Origin: Bathynomus jamesi
Lineage: Eukaryota > Arthropoda > Malacostraca > Isopoda > Cirolanidae
Length of the DNA: 64,000 bases
Assembly: GCA_023014485.1 (NCBI GenBank)
Contig: JAJOZX010002356.1
Span: forward strand, 186,001 to 250,000
Direction of reading: 5' to 3'
Under the pieces are notes generated by a model that was not told the DNA's origin, did not search any database, and worked only from the letters and a program-made list of their open reading frames with translations. Of this stretch, positions 47,240 to 59,200 are shown piece by piece. Every line of letters starts with the position of its first letter. The stretch's first letter is position 1. Position numbers and translations under genes: made by a program.

Positions 47240-50200
47240 TTAGGTTAAGTCGTAATATTTTCGTTAGTGTAACGTTTTATTTGATCAGGTATACGTGGAC
47301 AAAGTTGGGGAACGCAAACTACACTAGGATAATGTAGGGGAACGTAAACTACACTACGATAATGTAGGGGAGGAAGTAAACTACACGAGGCACCACAGGG
47401 GAACAGGATCACCTGAAGATCCGTCATCCCAGCCTTTTTTAGTTAGCTTTATAAGTCTAACTAAGGAAAATATCACGACCTAACCAATCGTTAGGTCAAC
47501 TGTACGCCCTTGACGATTGGTTCGGTTAGGTTGATATTTTCGTCAGTTAGACTTGTAAAGCTATCTAAAAAAGGCTGGGGTGACAGATCTTCAGGTGGTC
47601 CGGGGGCCGTGAACTACACTTGCTCCAATTAGATTAATATATATTCTATAATTATTAATTCTTATTAAGGTTTTATATAATATTAATAATAACTTATTTT
47701 TAATTAAAAGCTCAGTAAAGCTTAAACCTTAAGGGCCAAATTAAATTAAATAAATAGTCGAATTTCACAGTTATATATTTTATGTTAAAATCATTTAAAA
47801 CCAAAAATGTAAAATCGAAAAAATTGTATTTATTTTTCAATAAAAGATTTTCGAATTCAATTCATTTCAATTCAAAATTAATAAATGCATGAAAGACACC
47901 TTGAAGACATAAACCTACATTGAATAAATGAATAAATGCACAAATATAATAGTTGTTTTCTCCTCTTTTCAAGATAGCTTATAAACACGAACACTAAATG
48001 AGCTAAGTGACAACTTCGAGGTTTTTTTAACCACAATGCGCATGCGTCTAGGTGCAAAGAATAGAAAACTAACTTATTATACAAATGAAATGTTTAATAT
48101 CTGTCTTTATATGCAGTATATAAAAAATTTAACATAAACTCATTTTTAAAATATTTGTCCTACTAAGCAAACATTTCAAAAGAGCTATTATTCATTTGAT
48201 AAAGCTAAGATCATTATGAAATGTCGAGTAGATATTCCAAATATACAGGGTGTCACAGAAGTCTGGACTCATAGGGAAAATAGACATTATATTTTTAAAT
48301 TGAAAGAAACACATTTCTAATGTCAGTTTTACATATTTCAGGAAAGAAAATACCCTCATGGCTCAGTATACAAATGAAGAGAAGGTGGAACTGGTATTGC
48401 TACATGTTTCTGGAAAAAGCCAGAGAGAGGCATGTTCGTGAAATAACTGACATGCCTGCTTCTGGCTTTTTCCGGAAACATGTAGCAATACCAGTTCCAC
48501 CTTCTCTTCATTGGTATACTGAGCCATCGGGGTATTTTGTTTCCTGAAATATGTAAAACTGACAGAAATGTGTTTGTTTCACTTTAAAAATATAATGTCT
48601 ATTTTCCCTACGAGTCCAGATTTCTGGGACACCCACTATATAACCAAACCTTTAGTACCATTTAGGGCATATGTTATTTTTATTGTTGAGGGTGTTTCAG
48701 GTCGACCCTAGAAATATGGAAATTTGGAAATTGGCGGAATTACTAGGACAAACTTCAACTACAAAATACCAAATACAAACTACAAATTCTACCAATTTCC
48801 TTACTTCTAGGGTCGACCTGAAACACTGTATTTGTAGAGTTATGAACATTAATACAACATAACTGAATGTCATTCTTGTATGTTCTATGAATTCACCCTT
48901 TCACGGGGTACGTGGGTAGCACCGACAATATAAAAGGGGTACGGTATGCGGTAGACGAGAGGTTGAAAATCCCTGAATTAGAGAATGAGTAGAGAACCTG
49001 CCGTCCGCGGGCATAATGTGTAATTAAATTAGTGTAACTTAATTGCAGGAAAGTAATAAACTTAGTGACTTTTGTATTTTTTACTTTTTCAGGAATTTGT
49101 TTGAACAGACTGTAAACAAATATTGGTGGATTATTTTTGTCAAAGTTCGTTTGTCCTTACTTAGTATAAACCTAAACTGTAATTAAATGGGACTTACAAC
49201 CTCTTATTAATTACAATTAAATTTATTTAAATTTATTCAAGAAAAAGTTTCGTTACGTTAGCATTTTATTTTTTTCAGTTTTATCCGCATTTGGCGTCGA
49301 CAAAGATGTAGTGGTGAAGGTGGATTCAGAAGCCCCCCTTCAAAACGTCCTTCTGCAACACCAATTGACTTTGCATCAGGATATGAAACGCATGTTTTTG
49401 GAAATAAAGAATCTCTTCCTCGGATTAAGATCCCCAAACTTTATTCCTAAAGCAAACAAGTAATTCTATTTCGATCATCAAATTCCTTAATAATGAAAAC
49501 AGAAGATAAGATTAAGAATATATTTGTGATTTTTATAAGAAATTCAATCTTAATCGAAATCTCCATTTTGAACGTTCATTCTGAATAACTTTTATGAGGA
49601 AATTGATTTCTCATCTAAGTTCGTTGATAGTTCTTCTAATGGTTAGATATTAGTATTATTTCGTGATGAACTATTTTTGAATGGAAATTTTCATTTTTCA
49701 TTATTTTAAGTATTTATTTTTACATCAGGCTTCTCCCTACATTATAAAATGCCTATCTTTTTCATTATTAATTTTCAATAATTCATTTTAATTCAAGTAA
49801 TAGTTGGCGACAATATACAAAAAATGTACATTTAATTATTGTAAATACGTTAATGATATATTTTTTTTCCCACAGCGACCTTTTTAGCTTCGGTTCTTTT
49901 GGAAACTCAATTTCAAAAACATCAACCTTGAAACCTAATTTAAAATCGATAACTCAAGACAAAAGTAACTCAAGGTTGGCTACTTTCTTTTATATATGTT
50001 TTTAATATTAATTACCAATTACCGATCTATGTTACTAGAAATATTAAAGGTGCTGGTTAAGTGTGCGGTCTACCTACGATCCGGGGGTCTACCTTTTAAT
50101 TATAGCTTCTTATCTTGTTTACTAATTGTTTGTTTACATCCCATTGTCAATCGCCCTTGACGATTGGTTAGGTTTAGTCATGATATTTTCGTTAGTTTTA

Positions 50201-53200
50201 ACGAAAATATCATGATTAAACCTAACCAATCGTAGGTAGACCGCACACTTAACCAGCACCAATATTAAAATATTACTTTTTCGTCACCAATTTAGTTAAT
50301 TTAAGAATGAAATTTATTTTAAATGTATTTACATTATATTAGTTAATTTCATACATTGATTTATCATTTAATTCAGTCAGAAGACCTCAGGAGGATGGGG
50401 TATCTCACCCTACTTCGGCGATCGACATTTCTACATGCCCACAGATTCAACGTTTCGGTTAGTTTAAGTTTAAATAAGAGTAACTCAATTTTACGATCAT
50501 CACGTTCTAAAGCTTACGTAATTCCTCATTGGGAAAAATAACACCTAATTATTTTACTTTTGTAAAATGCAGGCAACTAGTAATGGCGGACACATGAGAT
50601 AAACTAAATCAAATTCCATAATAAAAATATTCTTCGTTTTCATTGTTTTCAGCGAAGATTTAATAATTTTAATCTTAAAATTAATTAAAGAATAAAATAC
50701 ATTTTGCGAAATTTGAATACTTTTTATGTATACATTCCTTTCATTTGTTATTCCTAAGACCTACTGATTGCTCAGAAATTCTCGTCGCAGGAGATACGAA
50801 AAGTGGAATTTACCAGATATATCCATTCAGGTAAAACGGTGACTTTCTACTGCATTAACATCACCTTTATTAATTTCATTAAATTTCCCATTTCATTCTT
50901 TATGCCTTTCGAGGGATTTCAATGTTTACTATTGAGCCCTTAAGTTCTCCTTAACGCTTTGATAACATCATTTAATTAATTGGCATCATACATTCTGGAT
51001 GTGTTTCAATTACCAAAAATGAAATAATGCATTACATTTTAAAATTGTTTTAAAAGAATCAGATGTTCAAAATCCGTGTTATAGTAAAGGAGATTTGACT
51101 AAGACCTATTACTTGTTTCTAGATGTCAATGTAGCCGCCCTGTCGATGTATATTGTGACATGGAAACCGACGGAGGTGGATGGACTCTTTTCCTTTCCCG
51201 AGTCAATGTGTCGAAGCCAATTAACTTCACTCGGAACTGGGCCGATTACAAGAAGGGGTTCGGAATGCCAGGCGAAGAGCATTGGTTAGGTGAGAAGTGA
51301 GAGCTTCTTGGCTTTGTTCATGTCTCATTGACTAGATTTAAATGGATTCATTGATTTTGCCCTCATCAGTTCTGAGAAGAGTAAACAGTCCGTTATACGT
51401 AATTTCTTTGAATTGGTCATTCTTTATTTTCTCAGTTGGTGTTATAGTCTTCATCCCAATTATCTCTCAGTAAATGATTCCAATTATCAATAGATTTTGT
51501 TTTACATTATCGAATGTTTGTAATAGATATTATAGTTGTTTTTTATAGTTATTCTCTTTAGTAGTTATATAAATAGTTTGGTCATTTATTTACCTCATGA
51601 CGACACCTCAAATTATGCATCCTTGCTTATTTCGTTTTATTTTAATTACAGATCTGAATCAGTTTCAAAGTTTCTTTAAATAAGCTTTTTTGTCAAATAG
51701 TTAAGTTAATCATAATTATTTTAATTAATTATTATCACAAGGAAATGAAAACGTGCATATTTTATCTCACCATCGGAACTACATTCTGAGGATGGAAGTC
51801 AAAGATGGATTCGGGAGAGAAATTTTGGGCGAGTGGAATGTGTTCAAAGTGGACTCGGAGGAAATGAAGTAACAGTTTATTCTTTATTATTGTTTTTATA
51901 TCGATAATAGTTTGAACCAATCTACAAATTGATATTATGAATGCATTTTCAAGTTTCATCTATCTTTAAAGGAATTAAGACCTCAAAACATGAATGAAGT
52001 CTTCAAATTTTGATGTTCTCATTCTCAAAGTTTGAGTGAAAGTCCTTTAATGATGATATATTTGAAGATTACTGTATGTATTAATATGGTAAAGGGTTTA
52101 ATTATTTTTATATGAGCGAGAGATTTTGAGCCATTATATAAATACACGCTTTGACATTGATTCTCTTTTCATTTTTACAATAAAGTGAAAGTCTACTGAA
52201 ACGTAAATGAAGGAAAATCTAGAAGTTTTTAATGAAATTTTGTGTAAATTAGTTAGGTTTTCACAAAAATTCTAGTCTAATGAATGTAAAGTACAAAAGT
52301 TTTTTTGTTATAAAATGAAAATTATTTTAATGTATTCATATAATTAAAGAGAAATCTCAATTATATATATAATTTATTATTGTACTTGGTTGAGAATGGT
52401 ACAGTAATTGTTTAAAGGAATTTCTTCAATTACGCTTTTCATTAATAATACCAGCCAACAAGTATTTTTCATCAGATATAATTATGGATGGGCTAGATAG
52501 CTGTTGGGACTCTGATTTCAAATCTGTTTTCGGTTTTCATCTAGCACGTCTAGTTTTCAAGATGAGACTGATCATAATATATATAATAAATATAATATAT
52601 AAAATATAATATAATACTATATATAATATATATGATATACATATAACTATATATAATATAATATGTATAATACTTTATGTACAATATATAATATACGTCC
52701 TCTATACATGTAGCGAGTATTTTGTCGTTTCAGCTTAGGTGTAGGTTTTTGCTTTACCGTTTCTGTACCCTCATGTATGGCATTTTCTTGTTTCAGCTTT
52801 CCGCAGGTTGTCTTGTGGTATTTTAGGTGAGAGCAGTTGCTGGCCACAATTTTGAAAATGTTGCACATGTAAGTAAGGGTGTCAGGAAATGATTGCCCCC
52901 CCCTGTACAGAAGAAACTGAAAGGAATAGAAAAAAACAGACAAAATCACGCGAAAGAGCGTTTAATTTTGAATAAAAAACACTTGTTTTAATATCGGGTG
53001 TTGCCCCCATTTGCAGCTCTGACGGCCATTAATCGACGGGGGTATGATCCCAGAAGTGTCTCAAAGAGATCGGTATCATGACTCATTTCTTCAAGGACTT
53101 CGTTGATCTTTGCAGTCATAATTTCTGTTGAATACCGATTCTGAATGGGTTGTTCCAGCATTAAGGACTCCACCCGATCCTTCATGATGGATCCGACATG

Positions 53201-56200
53201 TTCACAGATATTAAGATCGGGAGAATTGCCAGGCCATTCATTATTTCCGAAAAAATCAATGTTATTGTCCTAAAGCAGTTGTTGAGTCGCAAGTGCTTTC
53301 ATACAGGGGGCTTTGTCGTGAAGAAAGGTTGCCTGTTCAACATCCAAAACACACTCGGGGTCTTTCAAAAACGGAATTACATGTTGGGCTAAAATTACAT
53401 TTCGAAAATAAGGCCCATCCCAACTGGTTCCTCTTGGTTTGATAACCCAGATGAGCTTCCGAATAGAGAACATAATGAAAACACCCACACATGCTGGATT
53501 TTTTACTATTTCTCGATACTTCTGGTCGTCTGGGACTTCATCAGGAGTTGTTGCCCAAACCCGATCATTCTGAAAATTTGGTTTTCTGGAGACATAAACG
53601 AAGAATTCATCGCTGACAACCAAGTGAAGGAAATCGTCTTCCGTCCATTCCTCAAGATAATCACAAAACCATAGCCGATCTTCAATATTAAGATCACTTC
53701 CGTGGCTTAGCTATTTCATGCCAAGCACTCAAGCCTTGGCGAACTCGAAATTGATGCACAAGTTGCCGATTGGCTATCTTACCACGACGGATAAGTATCT
53801 CTTTCGCTACCTCAGAGCAGCTCTTCTTTCGGCGCCGTGATGCAGCAAGCACAATGTCTTTCGATTCTTGAGATAATTTCTCCGGTCTTCTTCCTCGAAA
53901 TTCTGTTTCACAATCTTCAGGATTCTTATTCCAATTCCTTTTGACAAAGTCTTCTGATCTTTTTAATCTCTCAGCCACCCAGTGTCGAGTTATGAAAGTT
54001 GCACCAGCTTCCTTTGCTTCACGAAATGTGACAGCTCGAATGCGGTCAAGAACTCGCTTTTTCTCTGAATCGTTCAAAATAGATGATGCCATGGTTTCTG
54101 TGGGTAAAAAAATGGTAAGAATTAAAATCACAGGAATAGAATATAATGGTTTTTATTCAGATTTTAACGCTCTTTCAAGTGGTATCGCCAGTTTTTATCT
54201 ATCTCTTCTAGTTTTTGCTCTACAGGGGGGGGGCAATCATTTCCTGACACCCGTACACTCTTTTATTCTTTGGCATAACAGTCACATGTCTAGTTGTGTG
54301 TTGTGTTTTGTTTTGTGTCGCCCACTTACACATTTTATTTTTTTAGATGATTTACATCAACCCACTCATCGATCATCATGCCTCGAAAGTGTAAAAATCA
54401 CCCCGACAATTTCTGTTACGTTCACGACTAAATCACAACAGCGTACAATCACGATGGATCTTTGAAAAACTTACTGATTATGCTTCGGCTGTCCACTAGG
54501 CGACCAAGATAAAGCATGCGCGCCACATGTTTTCTGTATCACTTGTTCGAATGGATTACGTGACTTTTTGAACCAAAGTAAAAAGTCGATGCCGTTCGCT
54601 ATACCTATGATATGGACGGAGCTGAGAGATAATCATAACGATTGTTACTTTTCCAATGTTAACATAACTCGATTCTCTGTCAAAAACAAGCATAACATCG
54701 TTTATCCGACTGTAGACTCCGCAATCAGAATGATCCCTCACGCTGACACGACAACACGATGCCAATTCCGGTACCTCCGCAGCATGGACTCGATTCTTTC
54801 GAAGATGAAAGGGAATCCGACAAAGGTGCGATTGGCAGAGATGCAGGACCTTCAGCCGATCTTGACTACACACCTGACGAAGAGCAATCGGAGCTGGAGA
54901 GGATTACCCAAAATGAGTTTAATGACCTCATCAGAGACCTAGCCCTCTCCAAAGAGAAATCAGAACTTCTCTCGTCGGGACTCAAGCAGAAACACTTACT
55001 TGAGAAGAATGTCTGAGTGTGTCACTATCGAAAACGAAACCATGATTTTGCGACATTATTTAGAGTAAACGGTCCACTCTGCTATTGCCATGATATCAAT
55101 ACACTTTTCGAGAACTTGTCACAGGTACACACACCATCAGAGTGGTTCCTCTTCACTGATTCCTCAGAGCGAAGCTTGAAAGCAGTTCTCTTGCATAATG
55201 GGAACTTAAAGCTATCCATCCCGATTGCCAACTCCGTTCATCTAAAGGAGACGTACGATAACATGAATATACTACTCGAATCAATCCAATGCAGCACTCA
55301 AACGAATATATGTGATCTCAAAGTCATTGGTGTGTTAATGGGCATGCAAGGAGGATTCACGAAATACTGTTCTTTCCTATGCCTATGGGACAGCCGTGCT
55401 ACCGCGGATCATTACATCAGACGTGACTGGCATCAAAGAAGCACATACGAGCCAGGAACAGGCAGTGTCCAGTGTGTTCCTTTAGTTGATCCAAAGAAGA
55501 TTTTCCTGCCACCTCTCCACATTAAGCTCGGCTTAATGAAAAATTTTGTGAAAGCAATGGGTAAGGCGAATTCGAAAGGGTTTCGGTACCTTGTTGAAAA
55601 ATTTGCAAACATCAGTGCTGTGAAATTGAAGGAGGGAATCTTTGTGGGGCCCCAAATCAGGGAGGTTCTACAGGATGAAGGCAGGATGAAGTCTCCCGCA
55701 TACAAAGATGGAATTCAGAAACTGCTCGATGCATATCAAGAAATGGGCTGTCGCATGTCCTTGAAAATACATTTTTTACATTCACATCTAGATTTCTTTC
55801 CCGAAAACCTTGGCGCGGTGAGTGACGAACAGGGGGAACGCTTCCATCAAGACATTCAGTGAATGGGAAATCGCTACCAAGGTTTCTGGAACGAAAGTAT
55901 AAGGTTGTAACATATATTCTGCTCGATTTTTTAGTTCATTCAGAACAAAAATTAAATGACGTATAAGGACAAATTTGCTCGAATTTTTAGTTTATTCACA
56001 ACAAAAATTAAATGACACCTCCCACCTGTAGAAAATATTTTTTATGCCACGTTCGAAGAAATCCCTTGGTTTCAAGTTAAAAAAAGCGATCACTTCGTTT
56101 TCGATAGCTTCCCTGGATTGCAACTTTTGTCCATCTAGGTCAGTGATGGCGAACCTTTTTATCCAAGTGTGCCAAAATTCGTGTTTTTTAAATAATGATA

Positions 56201-59200
56201 TTGTTGGCGTGTCACTTGCATACATGCATTTTAAATTTAACTACAAAATCATAGATAGCTGACTTATTAATCGAAAGTACGAGGGCGTAGACGATTTATT
56301 GCAGTTTTTCATCAGAATACCAAACATTTTCAACATCCATCGCGTGTCACCTGAAACCCTGCGGCGTGTCACTGCTGACACGCGTGTCATAGGTTCGCCA
56401 TCACTGATCTAGGTGATGTTGCAGACTTCTGAATAAATGGTAGTCTGAAGGTGCGATGTCCGGAGAATAAGGTGGATGAGGTATTTTTTACCAACCAAAT
56501 GCCTCCAATTGGGCAGTGGTGATTCGAGCAGTGTGAGGGCGCGCGTTATCCTGGTGGAATAGAACACCTCTGCGAATAATTAATGCAGGACGTTTTTCTT
56601 GTAATGCCATCTTCAATCGTTAGAGTTGTTGGCAGTAGACTTCAGCTGTGATTGTTTGGTTATCTGGCAGAAGCTCAAAATGAATAATTCCTTGCATATA
56701 TAGTTTAAGGGTATAGTTTAAGGTAGTAAAATTAAGGCTTTCTTGGAATAGATCCCACAGCTCAACACAAGTGTTGTGGGATATAGGGAGGCAGCGTCTT
56801 GGGTTAGGGGATACTCTCTGTCCTTACACACCCCATTTAAAGAGATTCCTCTGCCGAGCGGTGCCCCCCATAGTACTGTGAGGTATTGAAAAACTCATGA
56901 TCTTCACTTGCCCAAACAAACACCTTTAAATGGGAGACCCAAAATGGGGCACACACATTTCTACATTACTGTACAGTCTTTACAGCCACACCTACACTTT
57001 TCCTCGTAAGTGTATATATTGTAATGTATATGGTTGTAAATTTTGACTTGGTCCGCAATCGATATGGACCGTGACTTGATGGATACCGTAATGAAATTGA
57101 CTGGATTCTTTGGATCTGATATATTTGCATGTCCGTTATAAATAGATATAGAGTGTAACATATTTGTGGATAGTAGTCTATTATGACTTGATCCTCTGGA
57201 TCCAGAGATTCTATCTTTAGTTTTAAATCGATAATTAATTAGTTTTAAATTAATAATTATTTAGTTTCGTAAAAATTGGTCGTTGCCAATTTACCGGCAG
57301 TCTTTACATAAATTTCTTATGTTCTTGTGGTTCGGAACCCACGTAAAATTGTAGGTCCCCTCCGCCACCACGGAGGACATACACAATACACGATTACGAA
57401 CACAGTTAGGTAGACCAGCCATGAGTGGATCCTAGGGTCTTTGTTGGTCTGAAACATTATAACATTATAACATTATATCCCACCAAACGCATAGCAAAAT
57501 TTTCTTTGGATGGGGTCCATTCCTTGGCTGAGGTTCAAGCTTTGTTTCACGGCTAAGCCACTGATTTCGACGCTTAATATTGTTATAGAGGACCCATTTT
57601 TTATCCCCAGTGACGATCCGATTCAAAAACGGTGCCTGCAGTTGCCGAGAATGCAGTGATGTGCAAATACCGATTCGATGTTGAAGATTCGCTTGTGACA
57701 AATCATGCGGAACCCATTTTTCAACCTTCACTACTTTTCCTAACAGCTTCAAATGACGATGAATGGTCATATGGCTAACGCCGAGTTGCAGGTCAAGTTC
57801 TCTTACAGTTACCGCTTGGTTTTCCTCCACTGTTGCTTTCAGCAACTCTTCATCTAACTCATTTGGTCGTTCTGTTCGTTGATAATCTTTCAGACTGAAG
57901 TCTCCATTTCTGAACTTCTCAAACCATCTCTTACACATCCATTCGCTCACAACATCATTTCCATAAACTCTTTGAATGCTTCTTGCGGATTCAATAGCGT
58001 TAGATCCTTTATGGAATTCATACAGCATCACATGTCGAATATGCTCTTTCGTGGACTCCATGTTTTTTCAATTACTGTAATATCGTAGGGGTGGCGTTGT
58101 AACTGTATGAAAAACACCAGAGAAAATATTCATTAGCCTAATCCTACACTAGCCCAAGCCTACACTAGCCTAATTCATTCTGTATCATTCTGTATCGTGA
58201 TAAAACATGTGCGAACCGGTCGCCGAGTGTATTTTGCAACATTTCCTAAACTGTTTCACATTATCTTGAGGTTATTCTATTATCTATCGTCCGTTTTCTA
58301 ATCGAGCAGAATTTATGTTACAACCTGATATGCTGGCAGACCAATGCTGGATGTTGTACTGCGACAATCCAGACAAGGTTTACAAAAGAAAATCATACTC
58401 TCAACATTTTTAGGTTGGTGTACATTTCTTTTTATGAATAAAGTTGTACTTTTACGATAAATTGTGCTGAAATTAACACCAGTCATATTTCGATAACTAC
58501 TAGATGTGGTAGAGGAAAACTGAAAACAGATTTAGAATCACCGTACAAACCTGGTCTAGAAACGTGTGTATCCATCTTTGATGAGAAAAGAAAGTTCGAT
58601 TTTTTCGATCAGTGTAATTTCCAAAATTATATTAAATTTATGAAGATCTGTTCCACAATCGGTCAGTGAATTATTCACAACTTAGCCACATGAATCACAG
58701 TAATGATTCACTCAGTTTCTTTTTATTGAAGCAGCTATCTTTCCAAATGTGGAAACCACTTCCCTATCAGAAGCGATGCAGTCCTTCTAAAATTGAATGC
58801 TTGGAAGTAGAAGTGATTCAAGTGCATTCAGAACGTTAAAATTCCAGACGTGATATGTGAGTCACCTTTGATCACGGCTTTCTTCTTCCCACAAAGTGGG
58901 AGTTTAGTCAGTGAGTCACTTCGCTGGAACGCACTCGTTGTGCGGAGTCGGCTTCAAGTACTTCGGTCACCAAAATTGGTAAAAGTTACCAAAAGAGTTA
59001 CTAAAAATCGATTAAAGAGGCATTTGAATTACTTTCAATTCAAACTGTTCAATTGTTGAAGTGGGAAGCATATTTCTACTCTTCGCAAATATATGAATTT
59101 TTAAATTTTAAGAACTTCATAATATTTAAATATTTCCACTTTTGTTCTTGTCTCTGTAATTTACGGTAAGTAGAGAACAGCCTCAATGTCTCTCTTATCC

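Larger units (their letters stand above)
46304..47626. mobile_element. GG-ended MITE, right copy
   Basis: Ends GGAGCAAGTGTAGTTTACG, duplication AATTAGAT (46296-46303, 47627-47634), the reverse complement of the left-arm duplication. It contains the mariner-type deletion (46506-47083), TA runs and the nested palindrome 47406-47601. Confidence 0.85.
55992..58061 (-). pseudogene. mariner transposase (DD34D, SETMAR-like), interrupted
   Basis: Starts at 58061 ([20 protein letters not shown]) with the N-terminal helix-turn-helix ([20 protein letters not shown]), [16 protein letters not shown] and the catalytic [12 protein letters not shown] (first Asp). It is cut at CVWWDIM by the LINE tail, then resumes at about 56700 as [25 protein letters not shown] (second Asp) and [13 protein letters not shown] (third Asp); 34 residues separate the last two, as in mariner. 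Stops follow CQQL and FGW. The C-terminal part is cut again by the hAT MITE between LQHHLD and [14 protein letters not shown]. Confidence 0.85.
55900..58328 (-). mobile_element. mariner element split by two later insertions
   Basis: Ends AGGTTGTAACATA and, inside, ATTCTGCTCGATT are inverted at 55901 and 58326. TA flanks (55898-55899, 58329-58330), and removal rejoins the copy D frame as NES-MLADQCW. After subtracting the hAT MITE (56141-56406) and the LINE tail (about 56708-57468) about 1.4 kb of mariner remains. The 3' region also has a short direct repeat (GCTCGA...AAATTAAATGAC twice, about 55921-56013). Confidence 0.88.
54378..58413 (+). pseudogene. Transposase-like protein of copy D, interrupted by a mariner
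   Basis: ATG 54378 ([17 protein letters not shown]), early frame breaks, then [20 protein letters not shown], an acidic linker, [20 protein letters not shown], a TGA at 55014, [85 protein letters not shown] and [17 protein letters not shown] follows at 55860, then [11 protein letters not shown] up to 55897. The reading resumes at 58329 as [11 protein letters not shown] and ends KSYSQHF (stop 58411). A mariner with TA duplications splits it exactly at that point. Codon for codon it matches copies A and C without their introns. Confidence 0.75.
52450..58614 (+). mobile_element. DNA transposon copy D, with nested insertions
   Basis: The right end is CAGTG at 58610-58614, followed by TAA. The inner inverted repeats match: near 52530 TTTCAAATCTGTTTTCGGTT and, reversed near 58540, TTCTAAATCTGTTTTCAGTT. 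The exact left end is unclear (about 52450). Inside are a Tc1-like element (52876-54254) and a mariner (55900-58328). It lies in intron 8 of the intact fibrinogen-related gene, in the same orientation. Confidence 0.65.

Noticed and set aside
53941..54465. 174-residue + strand frame
   Set aside because: Antisense to the Tc1-like transposase and crosses its end into transposon D.
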